A DNA stretch of 64,000 nucleotides. Source: JAHBWV01 sp964588385. GTDB taxonomy: Bacteria > Planctomycetota > Phycisphaerae > Phycisphaerales > UBA1924. Location of the stretch: positions 58,941-122,940 of the forward strand of contig CAZPPG010000002.1 in assembly GCA_964588385.1 (NCBI GenBank). Reading direction: 5' to 3'. A program made the translations under genes and the position numbers. The notes under the pieces were generated by a model. The model was not told the origin of the DNA, searched no databases, and saw nothing but the letters and a program-made list of their open reading frames with translations. The stretch's first letter is position 1, and every line of letters starts with the position of its first letter. Positions 48,032 through 56,694 of the stretch are shown here, in pieces.

Positions 48032-48769
48032 ATGCGTAGGTCGCTCGTCATCGCCTTGTGTGCGGCATCCGCCCTCGCGGCCAACGGAGACGTCCTTGAG
48101 ATCGATACCTATCTCACCGGCGGATACAGCGCGGACGGAACCTACGGCAACTCAGTCCCGGGGCAGAACTACCGCGTCGGCCACTCGCCCGTAACCACCG
48201 TTGCAGAGCGCCGCAACTTCTTTCTCTTCGATCTCACCGCCTACGCACCCTTGCCGCCCGGCGCCATCGTCGGCGGCGCCCTCAAGGTGTATGTGCCGAA
48301 GTTCGCCCCCGGCATCACGCTCGATCCCGGCGATGGATACATCAGCCCAGACCCGTTTGAGGACTATGTGCTGACGGCAACACCGTTCACACCCGACGAG
48401 ATCGCTGACCCCACAAACTCTGTGGCCGACGCGCTCGCGATATACGCGACGCTCGGCACCGGACCGATCGCGGGATCGCACTCGTTCCATCCCGGCGACA
48501 AGGGCATGGACATCCTGATCCCGCTCTCCGCTCCTGCACTCGCCGCGATCAACGCGTTCATGGGAAGCGAGAAGCTCGCGATAGGAGGGCGCCTCACAAC
48601 GCTGGACTTCCTCCACCCAGACGAGCTCGTGTTTGGCTTCACGGACATGTCGGCGCCCCACATGATGGGGAAAGAGCCGACGTTGATCCTTGAGATCATT
48701 CCGGCCCCGGGTGCAAGCATCGCGATCACGGGTGGAGCCCTGCTCGCGTCGCGTCGGCGACGCTCGTAG
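48032..48769 (+). CDS. Secreted protein with PAPGA/Arg C-terminal tag
   Basis: 245 aa. The signal peptide is MRRSLVIALCAASALAANG, and GGAGGTG precedes the ATG. The body is beta-rich (TVAERRNFFLFDLTAY, VGGALKVYVPKF, STLIL-type ends) and resembles a DNRLRE or carbohydrate-binding-like domain. The C-terminus is IPAPGASIAITGGALLAS followed by four Arg and Ser, the fourth copy of this tag in the window. Function unknown. Confidence 0.83.
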   Translation: MRRSLVIALCAASALAANGDVLEIDTYLTGGYSADGTYGNSVPGQNYRVGHSPVTTVAERRNFFLFDLTAYAPLPPGAIVGGALKVYVPKFAPGITLDPGDGYISPDPFEDYVLTATPFTPDEIADPTNSVADALAIYATLGTGPIAGSHSFHPGDKGMDILIPLSAPALAAINAFMGSEKLAIGGRLTTLDFLHPDELVFGFTDMSAPHMMGKEPTLILEIIPAPGASIAITGGALLASRRRRS

Positions 48770-48775
48770 TCCCGC

Positions 48776-49747
48776 TCACTTCTCCGTACCGATCAGCTCC
48801 AAGAGCGCCTTCGTCAGCTTGATGCCATCCTCTTCCGAGTGCTTGTCGCCCTCGTACTCGATGCCGACGTATCCCGTGTACCCAGCGTCGCAGACGATCT
48901 TCATCATCTTCCGGTAGTTCGTCCGCACCTCGTTGCCATTCTCATCAAACTCGTGGCTCTTGGCCGACACACCCTTGGCAAAGGGCATCAACTCCTCCAC
49001 GCCTTTGTAGCGGTCGTACCACGCATCGGGCTCCGATGAGCGCGACCAGTCCAGGCAGAAGTTGCCAAAGTCCGGCAGCGTGCCGCAGCGCGGGTGATCG
49101 ACCAACTTCATCACGCCCGCCAGCCACTCGCCGTTGCTGCTCAGCGAACCGTGGTTCTCCACGATTACATTCAGCCCGTACGGTTCCGCAAGATCAACCA
49201 GGGCCCGCAATCCCGCCGCCGCGTGCCTCATCCGCTCTTCCCACGGCGCATCGCCCGCCGCATTGACACGGATCGAGTGGCACCCGAGCGTCGCCGCCGC
49301 CTCCAGCCACTTGCGATGGTTCTCCACCGACTGCTTCCGCTTGGCCTCATCCGAGTTGGCCAACTCTCCCTCGCGGTCGCACATGATCAGCAGCGACCTC
49401 ACGCCCTCGCCCTCGGCCCGCTTCTTCATCTCTGCCAGATACGCCGCGTCCTTCGCCTTGTCGAAGAAGAACGCATTCACATACTCCACGGCCTCGATGC
49501 CGTAGGTCTGCCGGGCGACCCTCGCAAAGTCCAGATTGTCCAGCTTCTTGTCAAAGAGAGCCCTGTGCAGCGACCACTGCGCCAGCGAGATCGGAAGCGG
49601 CCCCGCACGCCCGCCCCTCGCGTGCGCACGCCCAGGCGCGAGAAATCCCATCCCAGCCAGCCCGACGCCCGCCGCCCCGAGCGTCACAAGAGCTTCCCGG
49701 CGGCTGATGGTGCAACACTGCGAACGGCGATCTGGCTTCTGAGACAT
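48776..49747 (-). CDS. Tat-exported sugar isomerase/epimerase-like TIM barrel
   Basis: 323 aa. The Tat signal is ISRREALVTLGAAGVGLAGM. The xylose-isomerase-like barrel follows, with LNVIVENHGSLSSNGEWL (Glu, His), PDFGNFCLDWSR (Asp) and YVGIEYEGDK (Glu). Exported members of this family are common in planctomycetes and probably act on sugars in the periplasm. It converges on the tagged secreted protein, whose stop is 6 bases away. Confidence 0.9.
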   Translation of the reverse strand: MSQKPDRRSQCCTISRREALVTLGAAGVGLAGMGFLAPGRAHARGGRAGPLPISLAQWSLHRALFDKKLDNLDFARVARQTYGIEAVEYVNAFFFDKAKDAAYLAEMKKRAEGEGVRSLLIMCDREGELANSDEAKRKQSVENHRKWLEAAATLGCHSIRVNAAGDAPWEERMRHAAAGLRALVDLAEPYGLNVIVENHGSLSSNGEWLAGVMKLVDHPRCGTLPDFGNFCLDWSRSSEPDAWYDRYKGVEELMPFAKGVSAKSHEFDENGNEVRTNYRKMMKIVCDAGYTGYVGIEYEGDKHSEEDGIKLTKALLELIGTEK

Positions 49748-49870
49748 GAACGTGTGACTCCAAAGCGTGGGTGAGAGAACCAGAGCAAGCTTCCGGCTGG
49801 GATTCCGTATCATGCTACCGGCGTTCGGGTGCTCGTGGGAGCGGCCAGGTGCCTGTAAACTGAGGATCGC

Positions 49871-50527
49871 ATGGCCGATTCCCGCACCAATCCCGACGCA
49901 GCACACTCGCCGGGCGCTGAACTGAACGCCTCCGGGCTCCCCTCTACACCCCCTCCGCCCATCAAACGCCACCCGCCGACCTCGCCCGGCCCCGTCGAGC
50001 GAACATACGAAGGGCGGGTCTGGCCCAACCTTGTCGGCATCGCCGTCGTCGTCCTCCAGGGGCTGGGGCTGATTGTCTCCGTGGCCTACGCGCTCTCGCT
50101 GCTGATCGACTACGAGAAGCTGTTCGGAAACTTCGCGCCCGCGCAGACCTTCGCCGCGACCGAACAGTGGAAGCCGCACCTGTTCGCTTCCTACGCAACC
50201 GCCGCCCTCTTGGCCGTGCTGGCGATCGTGGGTGGGTCGTTCGTCCTGCTCCGGCGCCGCATGGGCGTTCGACTGCTGATCACCTGGTCGGTGCTTCGTC
50301 TGCCGTACGCGGTCTGGGCCTCGTGGGTCAACGCGCTCGTGCAGAGAGACACGGCTTCGGCGATGGGCGGACTGACCGTCGGTCCGACTGCTCCGCCCAA
50401 CATGCTGGGCATGATGTTCTGGATCACGCTCGGAATGGGTATGACCGTCTCGCTGGCGTTGCCGCTGTTCCTTCTGATCTGGTTCCACGTGCCGCGTATC
50501 CGCCGCCAAGTCCGCGTGTGGCACTGA
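49871..50527 (+). CDS. Hypothetical membrane protein
   Basis: 218 aa with an N-terminal Pro-rich tail (SGLPSTPPPPIKRHPPTS) and about four hydrophobic segments (NLVGIAVVVLQGLGLIVSVAYAL, LFASYATAALLAVLAIVGGS, MLGMMFWITLGMGMTV, LPLFLLIWFHV). GAGGAT precedes ATG 49871. Function unknown. It is followed 28 bases later by the zinc-ribbon membrane gene and is probably co-transcribed. Confidence 0.78.
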   Translation: MADSRTNPDAAHSPGAELNASGLPSTPPPPIKRHPPTSPGPVERTYEGRVWPNLVGIAVVVLQGLGLIVSVAYALSLLIDYEKLFGNFAPAQTFAATEQWKPHLFASYATAALLAVLAIVGGSFVLLRRRMGVRLLITWSVLRLPYAVWASWVNALVQRDTASAMGGLTVGPTAPPNMLGMMFWITLGMGMTVSLALPLFLLIWFHVPRIRRQVRVWH

Positions 50528-50555
50528 GCTCTCACTGCCCGCCAAGAGGTAGATC

Positions 50556-52094
50556 GTGTTCTGCAAGACCTGCCAGTATCCCCTTTGGAACCTGAAGGAG
50601 CGCACCTGCCCCGAGTGCGGCACCGGCTTCGCGCCCTCGCACTTCCGCTTCACACCCAACTCGATCCAGTTCCTCTGCCCCCATTGCAGCCAGCAGTACT
50701 ACGGCACCTCACAAACCGGACACCTGTTGCCGCCGAAGTTCGAATGCGTGAAATGCGCGCATCACATCGAGATGGACCAGATGGTCCTGATCCCCGCCGC
50801 GGGAATCGACGAACGCCGCACCCAGGCTCGCATCAACCCCTGGACGGATCGATTGACCCGTCCGAAGTTCCGCGACTGGCTGAAAACCACGTTGATGTCG
50901 ATGGGTGCCCCGGCCGCTCTGATCCTCGCGACTGACCCCGGCGTGAAGCGCCGCCGCACGCTCGGGTACGCAAGTCTGACCGCGGCTCTCGCCAGCGCAT
51001 TGAGCATCGTCATGCCCTTCCTGGTGCTCGCCCCGTTCCTCGTGCCGCTGGGAATCAATGCCCAGGGCGTGATGGCGATCGCGGTCTGGGTTCTGGGCGT
51101 GCTGCTCACCGGCCTGATGATGTACGTCTTCGTTCCGCTCTATGCGCTGGTCGCGCACGCGGTCCTGCGCGGCGGCAAGCCCCGGGCGGGGTTTCGCATG
51201 ACCATGCACGCCGTCTCGCTCTCTTCCGGCGCGAACATCTTCTGGGGCGTTCCCATCTTCGGAATGATGGCCGGCTTTGTCGGCCTGATATGGTGGGGCA
51301 TCTCACTCTCCGTGATGCTGCGCGTCGTCCACAAGGTCGGCAGGGTGCGGGCCACCATCGCCGGCATGCTCGTGCCGGCCATGATGTTTCTCCTCGCCAT
51401 CGCGGGAATCGTGGCGCTCATGCTCTTCTCATTCACGATGGCCAGCACGGCGATGACGACGATGTCCGCAAGCGCCGCGACCGAACTCGCGAAGATCTCG
51501 CGAGCGACGCGCATGGCCTTTGTTGAGGACGGACGCGAGCGGCACGTGGGTGCGCTCATCCTGGAGGGTGACCTTCCCATCGCAGACGTGATCAGCGACA
51601 CGTTCTCGCAGACCTCACAGGCTGTCGTCGGTGGCGTGGACCTGACTCCCGTCATGGTGTCCGGCACGGAGCAGGAGCGGGACACGCTTGCACAGTCCTT
51701 TGACGCGCTCCTCACACCGGATCTGATCGCATACCGCGTCGGCGACATCATCGTGATCCGCGATGTCCCCGATCCATCCCCGGACCCGGAGCTCTGGCGC
51801 GTGGCGGTCTCGCTCGAGCCGGCGGCAAACGCGGTCTGGTATTCGCAGACCACACAGGGTGGCCCGAATCCCTTCCTGCCCATGGGCATGGGCGGCCCCC
51901 AGAACACGTCGATCAATCCCGATGTGACGCAGCAGAACGTGATCCGCGCCGTCCACGGCCTGCCGCCCCTTCCCCCGCTGCACACCATCACCGACGCCGC
52001 GCCGTTCAGAGTGACCGATTCCGTCGCGCCCGCCTCGCCCGCCGCCCCCGAAAGCCCGCCGGAGATGCCCGAAACGCCCGACGGGCCCGGATAA
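50556..52094 (+). CDS. Membrane protein with two N-terminal zinc ribbons
   Basis: 512 aa from GTG 50556 (AGAGGT upstream). Residues 3-22 form a zinc ribbon (C3, C6, C18, C21; FCKTCQYPL, CPECG), a second ribbon uses C41/C44 and C64/C67. Then come several membrane helices (about 150-300) resembling a Yip1-like block, and a C-terminal domain that may be extracytoplasmic with a Pro-rich tail (SPAAPESPPEMPETPDGPG). It shares the CxxC..Y..L motif with the transporter at 10057. Function unknown. Confidence 0.82.
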   Translation: MFCKTCQYPLWNLKERTCPECGTGFAPSHFRFTPNSIQFLCPHCSQQYYGTSQTGHLLPPKFECVKCAHHIEMDQMVLIPAAGIDERRTQARINPWTDRLTRPKFRDWLKTTLMSMGAPAALILATDPGVKRRRTLGYASLTAALASALSIVMPFLVLAPFLVPLGINAQGVMAIAVWVLGVLLTGLMMYVFVPLYALVAHAVLRGGKPRAGFRMTMHAVSLSSGANIFWGVPIFGMMAGFVGLIWWGISLSVMLRVVHKVGRVRATIAGMLVPAMMFLLAIAGIVALMLFSFTMASTAMTTMSASAATELAKISRATRMAFVEDGRERHVGALILEGDLPIADVISDTFSQTSQAVVGGVDLTPVMVSGTEQERDTLAQSFDALLTPDLIAYRVGDIIVIRDVPDPSPDPELWRVAVSLEPAANAVWYSQTTQGGPNPFLPMGMGGPQNTSINPDVTQQNVIRAVHGLPPLPPLHTITDAAPFRVTDSVAPASPAAPESPPEMPETPDGPG

Positions 52095-52398
52095 CAGCGC
52101 CGCCCGCCCGAACGGAATCCCTCACCCGCCATCAACACAGATGAAGCGTGCGCGAAGCGACCGCGAAACTCACGCGTCCCGCTTGACTCCCGCTCGCACG
52201 GATCAAAGACTCTTCCCGTGACCAAAGCCCTTCACCAGCTTCAGCATTGCATGAAGCCGCACGCCACGAGCGTGTGCCGGTGATGGTGCGGTCGCTCTGA
52301 GCAGCGGATAGACCCCACACGACGCCGGTTCCCAGCCGGCGTCGATCGCTTTCCAGCGATCCTCGACCGTCCGGGAGCCCCGACAAGGACCCCGGACC
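52095..52398 (+). promoter_or_regulatory. Leader region of the histidine operon with two hairpins
   Basis: 304 bases without a gene before hisG. Two adjacent perfect inverted repeats lie at 52320-52328/52336-52344 (9 bp) and 52344-52350/52355-52361 (7 bp, TTCC loop), ending 38 bases before the hisG ATG. No His-rich leader peptide is present, so a classical his attenuator is not supported; the hairpins could be structural or protein-binding. Confidence 0.4.
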
Positions 52399-53364
52399 AT
52401 GACGACGATCACCGCACGGACAACCCAGGACCGCGCCGCCGACCCCGACGGTCGCATCGTCGCCCCATCTGGCGCCGGAACGCTCCACCTCGCCATCCCC
52501 AAGGGACGCATGTACGACAGCATCGTCGCCCTCCTCGCCGAAGCGGGCATCCGGCTCTCCGCCTCCGCACGCGGCTATCGCCCCACCCTCTCTCTCCCCG
52601 GCGTCGAAGCCAAGATCCTGAAGCCCCAGAACATCATCGAGATGCTCGATGTCGGCTCACGCGATGTCGGCTTCGCCGGCGCCGACTGGGTCGCCGAACT
52701 CGACGCCAACGTCGTCGAAGTCCTCGACACCGGGCTCGACCGCGTGCGCGTCGTCGCCGCCGCTCCCCGCCAGATCCTCGAAAGCGGCACGCTCCCGCGG
52801 CGTTCCCTCGTCGTCGCATCGGAGATGGAGCGCCTGACCCGCCAGTGGATCACGTCGCGCAACCTCGACGCCACATTCGTCCGTTCCTACGGCGCGACCG
52901 AGGTCTTCCCGCCCGAAGACGCCGACTGCATCGTCGACATCGCCGCCTCCGGCGCGACGCTCGTCGCCAACGGGCTGGAAATCGTCGACGAACTCCTCAC
53001 CTCCTCGACGCGCATGTACGCCAGCCGCGCCGCGATGGCCGACCCCTTCAAACGCGGCGCGATCGAGGATCTCGCGCTGCTCATCTCATCGGTGCTCGAA
53101 GCACGCAAACGCGTGATGCTCGAAGTGAACGTCCCGGCGGATCGACTCGACGCCGTCGTGGCGATCCTGCCGTGTATGCGACAACCAACGATCTCCCCGC
53201 TCCACGGTGGCGGGGGGAGCGGTGGGGGGAGCGGCTCCCAACCCCGCGCCTTCGCCGTCAAAGCCGCCGTCCCCCGCGAGAAACTCCCCAAGCTGATCCC
53301 CGCGATCAAGCAGGCCGGAGGCACCGACCTCGTGATCTCTCCCATCGCACAGGTTGTCCCTTAG
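52399..53364 (+). CDS. hisG: ATP phosphoribosyltransferase (long form)
   Basis: 321 aa. First step of histidine synthesis: ATP plus PRPP gives PR-ATP. It has the N-terminal signature TLHLAIPKGRMYDSIVALL, GFAGADWVAEL, DCIVDIAASGATLVANGLEI and a C-terminal regulatory domain (ARKRVMLEVNVPADRLDAVV ... AGGTDLVISPIAQVVP), so it is the long, self-regulated form and needs no HisZ. A Gly/Ser-rich insert lies inside that domain. An extra 25-residue N-terminus precedes the usual start. It opens the operon. Confidence 0.96.
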   Translation: MTTITARTTQDRAADPDGRIVAPSGAGTLHLAIPKGRMYDSIVALLAEAGIRLSASARGYRPTLSLPGVEAKILKPQNIIEMLDVGSRDVGFAGADWVAELDANVVEVLDTGLDRVRVVAAAPRQILESGTLPRRSLVVASEMERLTRQWITSRNLDATFVRSYGATEVFPPEDADCIVDIAASGATLVANGLEIVDELLTSSTRMYASRAAMADPFKRGAIEDLALLISSVLEARKRVMLEVNVPADRLDAVVAILPCMRQPTISPLHGGGGSGGGSGSQPRAFAVKAAVPREKLPKLIPAIKQAGGTDLVISPIAQVVP

Positions 53365-53441
53365 GGACCGATCCATCACGCACCAACGCTCCACGTCCCG
53401 ACATCGACCGTGCGAGCGCGACAAGAACGAAAGGGCCACAC

Positions 53442-55280
53442 ATGGCCTCCGCAACAGCAGATCGCTTCTCCAGCGCCAATGACCGCGAGACCTTCGAAGC
53501 GAACGGACTCGGCAGCACCGACGTCGCGCGCGGGCCGCGCCCCTCACCGCTGCTCCGCGCCCTCAAGCCCTACTCCAGTCCCTCGCAGCCCCGCCCCATC
53601 GACCTCAAGCTCGACGCCAACGAGGGCCCCGCGCCATCGAGCGTGCTCCTCGAGTGGCTGCAGACGCGCGGCTCCGAACTCCTCCGCCGGTATCCCTCCG
53701 CCTCCGCACTCGAATCACAGATCGCCGCCCGAAACGGCGTCGATCCCTCACGCGTCATCGTCACCGCCGGCGCCGATGACGCCCTCGAACGCATCGCCCG
53801 CGCCGTGCTCGCCCCGGGCCGCGAAGCAATCCTCACCACACCCACCTTCGAGATGCTCGCTCGCTACGCGAAGCTCGCCGGAGGCGAGGTCGTTGAGTCC
53901 CCGTGGCTCGACGAGCCCTTCGATGTCGACGCGATCGAGTCAAAGATCGGCCCCCGAACCGCCGCCATCTTCCTCGTCACGCCCAACAACCCGACCGGCC
54001 AGGTGATCTCCGCCGAAGCCATCCGCCGCCTCTCCGCATCCATCCCCGCGGGTCTCCTCGTCGTCGATCTCGCCTACACCGAGTATGCCGATGAAGACCT
54101 CACGGAGGTCGTCCTCTCACTCCCGAACGCGGTTGCCGTGCGCACGTTCTCCAAGGCATGGGGGCTTGCGGGCCTTCGCGTCGGCTACGCCATCGGGCCC
54201 GTCGAGGTCATCGGCTGGCTGCGAGCGGCTGGGCACCCCTACGCCGTCAGCGGCCCCTCCCTCGCCATCGCTTCATCGTGGTACGACGCCGGCCGCACCC
54301 GCGTCGATGCATCCGTGCGTCGCGTGCGCCTCGAACGACGCGAACTCGTCGCCCACCTTCAGGACCTGGGCTTCTCATCCATCGAGTCGCAGGCCAACTT
54401 CGTCCTGGCACGCTTCGACGACCCGCGTCTGAGCGCCCACCTCGTCGCGGACCTTTTTGCGTCACAGGGGATCGCCGTTCGGCGCTTCCCCGCCGGCGGC
54501 GTGCTCGAGTCCTACCTCCGCATCACGCTGCCCGGCGACGCGACCTCATTCAATCGCCTCTGCAAAGCCCTGACCACGGCGCTCCGCCCCCGAGCGATCC
54601 TCTTCGACATGGACGGCGTGCTCGCCGATGTCTCCGGCTCCTACCGGCAGGCGATCGTCCGCACCGCCGCATCCTTCGGCGTGAATCTCTCTGGCGCCGA
54701 GATCACACGGGCCAAGGACGCTGGCAACGCCAACAACGACTGGGTCCTGACCCAGCGCCTCCTCAAAGCCCGCGGCGTGGATGTCCCGCTCGAAGACGTC
54801 ATCCGCGCGTTCGAGTCGTTCTATCATGGCGATCCCGATGATCCGGCCGCCGCTCCCGGCCTCTGGCGCACCGAAACCCTGCTCATCGACCGGTCTGAAC
54901 TCGAATCGCTCGCAAAGCGGTACACGCTCGCCGTCGTCACCGGCCGCCCGCGCCGCGATGCCGAGCGCTTCCTCGCTCACTTCGGCATCGCCGACATCTT
55001 TGAGGTCGTCGTCACCATGGAGGATGCGCCGCCGAAGCCCGACCCAAGGCCGGTCTCCATCGCGCTCGAGCGTCTGGGCCTGCGCGCCGCATGGATGATC
55101 GGCGACACTCCCGACGACCTCGTCGCCGCCCGCCGCGCCGGCGTTGCCGGGCTCGGTGTGCTCGCCCCAGGCGATCGCTCCACGGAGGACCGTGCCTTCG
55201 AGGCCGGTCGCACACTCGTGAACGCGGGCGCTGCCCGTGTCCTCACATCCGTCACCGAACTCGCGGAGGTGCTCCCATGA
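53442..55280 (+). CDS. hisC: Histidinol-phosphate aminotransferase fused to a HAD phosphatase domain
   Basis: 612 aa. Residues about 40-380 are HisC: LKLDANEGP, RRYPSAS, VTPNNPTGQV, and the PLP lysine K238 in FSKAWGLAGLRVGYA. Residues about 384-612 are a HAD subfamily IA domain: D389/D391 in LFDMDGVLA, T500 in VVTGRPRR, K532 in PPKPDP and D555 in WMIGDTPDD. HisC makes histidinol phosphate; the HAD domain could remove its phosphate, a step otherwise unassigned here because the HisB in this operon lacks the phosphatase. Such fusions keep consecutive steps in one chain. ATG 53442 is the first in frame after hisG. Confidence 0.93.
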   Translation: MASATADRFSSANDRETFEANGLGSTDVARGPRPSPLLRALKPYSSPSQPRPIDLKLDANEGPAPSSVLLEWLQTRGSELLRRYPSASALESQIAARNGVDPSRVIVTAGADDALERIARAVLAPGREAILTTPTFEMLARYAKLAGGEVVESPWLDEPFDVDAIESKIGPRTAAIFLVTPNNPTGQVISAEAIRRLSASIPAGLLVVDLAYTEYADEDLTEVVLSLPNAVAVRTFSKAWGLAGLRVGYAIGPVEVIGWLRAAGHPYAVSGPSLAIASSWYDAGRTRVDASVRRVRLERRELVAHLQDLGFSSIESQANFVLARFDDPRLSAHLVADLFASQGIAVRRFPAGGVLESYLRITLPGDATSFNRLCKALTTALRPRAILFDMDGVLADVSGSYRQAIVRTAASFGVNLSGAEITRAKDAGNANNDWVLTQRLLKARGVDVPLEDVIRAFESFYHGDPDDPAAAPGLWRTETLLIDRSELESLAKRYTLAVVTGRPRRDAERFLAHFGIADIFEVVVTMEDAPPKPDPRPVSIALERLGLRAAWMIGDTPDDLVAARRAGVAGLGVLAPGDRSTEDRAFEAGRTLVNAGAARVLTSVTELAEVLP

Positions 55281-55924
55281 CGGCCACAGTCTCGACTTCC
55301 TCCCGTTCGCTCGAGACCGCAGGCAGCGCTCCCCGGCGCGCCCGCGTGGAACGCTCGACCCGTGAGACCTCCATCACCGTCGACCTCATCATCGACGGCT
55401 CCGGCCGCGCTTCGGTCAAGACCGGCATCGGCTTCCTCGATCACATGCTCGCCACGCTCGCGCTCTTCGCCCGCTTCGATCTCGACCTGACCGCGCAGGG
55501 CGACCTGCACATCGACGACCACCACACCTCCGAGGACTGCTTCATCGTTCTCGGCCAGGCGCTCGACAAGGCCCTGGGCGATCGCGCCGGGCTGGTCCGC
55601 TTCGCGCACGCCTACGCGCCCCTCGACGAGGCCCTCGCCCGCACCGTGGTCGACGTCGCCACGCGCATCACCGCCTCGATCGACCTCGGCCTCACGCGCC
55701 CTGCGATCGGCCAGTGGGCCAGCGAGAACATCACCCACGCCCTCACCACCCTCGCCGCATCGGCCCGCTTCACGCTCCACGTCGATGTCCTCAAGGGCGC
55801 CAACGACCACCACCGCGCCGAGGCCGCCTTCAAATCCCTCGGCCTCGCCCTCCGCGAAGCCGTGCGGATCGACATCGTCCCCTCATCCGCCGAAGTCTCC
55901 AACAGCACCAAGGGGGTGCTCTGA
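55277..55924 (+). CDS. hisB: Imidazoleglycerol-phosphate dehydratase
   Basis: 215 aa. It removes water from imidazoleglycerol phosphate. Metal-binding motifs are GIGFLDHML (H56), DIHDDHHTSEDC-like DDHHTSEDC (H82-D87) and GANDHHRAEAAFKSLGLA. It is monofunctional: there is no N-terminal phosphatase domain as in E. coli HisB. ATG 55277 overlaps the hisC stop (ATGA). Confidence 0.96.
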   Translation: MTATVSTSSRSLETAGSAPRRARVERSTRETSITVDLIIDGSGRASVKTGIGFLDHMLATLALFARFDLDLTAQGDLHIDDHHTSEDCFIVLGQALDKALGDRAGLVRFAHAYAPLDEALARTVVDVATRITASIDLGLTRPAIGQWASENITHALTTLAASARFTLHVDVLKGANDHHRAEAAFKSLGLALREAVRIDIVPSSAEVSNSTKGVL

Positions 55925-56694
55925 TGGTCTCCAACATTGATGCCGTTGACTCGTACGGAAGCAACGCCGCAACCGCCCGAGGCGTCTACGTCGTCCGCAC
56001 CGGCTCGGCCAACCTCGCCTCCGTCGCCGCCGCCCTCGAGCGCGTCGGCGCCACGCCGATCCTCACCTCCGATCCCGCCGACATCCTCCTCGCCGAGCGC
56101 CTCGTCCTCCCCGGTGTCGGCTCCTTCGGCGCGGCCATGAGCGAACTCACCCAGCGCGGCCTCGTCTCCGCCCTGCGCGAGCGCCTCTCCATCGGCCGCT
56201 CGACCCTCGGCATCTGCCTCGGCCTCCAGCTCCTCGCGCGTGGCTCCGAGGAATCTCCCGGCGTGACCGGCCTCTCGGTCATCGACGCCGTGGTGCGCAG
56301 ACTCCCGACCGCCCCCGGACTCCGCGTCCCCCAGATGGGCTGGAACCTCACCGAGCCCCGCCACACCTGCCGCACGCTCGCCGGGGGCTACGCCTACTTC
56401 GCGAACTCCTACGCCCTCCCCGAGATCCCGAAGGGCTGGCGCGGCAGCACCTTCGCGCACGGCGAACTCAACCCCGTCGCCGCTATCGAACAGGGCGACG
56501 GCGACCGGCTCGTCGTCGCCACACAGTTCCACCCCGAACTCAGCGCCCGCTGGGGCCTCGACCTCATCCGCCGCTGGGTCATCGGACGCCCCTCCTTCGA
56601 ATCGATCGAGCGCGGCGGCGTCGAGGATGCGGCGGAGCCGGTCCAACGAATGGCGACGAGTCCGATCGACGCGTCCGGAGTGGCCCGATGCTGA
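55924..56694 (+). CDS. hisH: Imidazole glycerol phosphate synthase, glutaminase subunit
   Basis: 256 aa, longer than the usual 200. Class I glutamine amidotransferase triad: C98 in LGICLGLQLL, H203 and E205 in TQFHPELS. It supplies ammonia to HisF. Its ATG shares one base with the hisB stop (TGATG). An N-terminal extension of about 18 residues and a C-terminal extension of about 35 residues lie outside the family core. The stop overlaps the hisF start. Confidence 0.94.
   Translation: MVSNIDAVDSYGSNAATARGVYVVRTGSANLASVAAALERVGATPILTSDPADILLAERLVLPGVGSFGAAMSELTQRGLVSALRERLSIGRSTLGICLGLQLLARGSEESPGVTGLSVIDAVVRRLPTAPGLRVPQMGWNLTEPRHTCRTLAGGYAYFANSYALPEIPKGWRGSTFAHGELNPVAAIEQGDGDRLVVATQFHPELSARWGLDLIRRWVIGRPSFESIERGGVEDAAEPVQRMATSPIDASGVARC

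Noticed and set aside
52251..52283. Small frame MKPHATSVCR before hisG as a his leader peptide
   Set aside because: Only one His codon and no ribosome site, so it cannot act as a classical attenuator.
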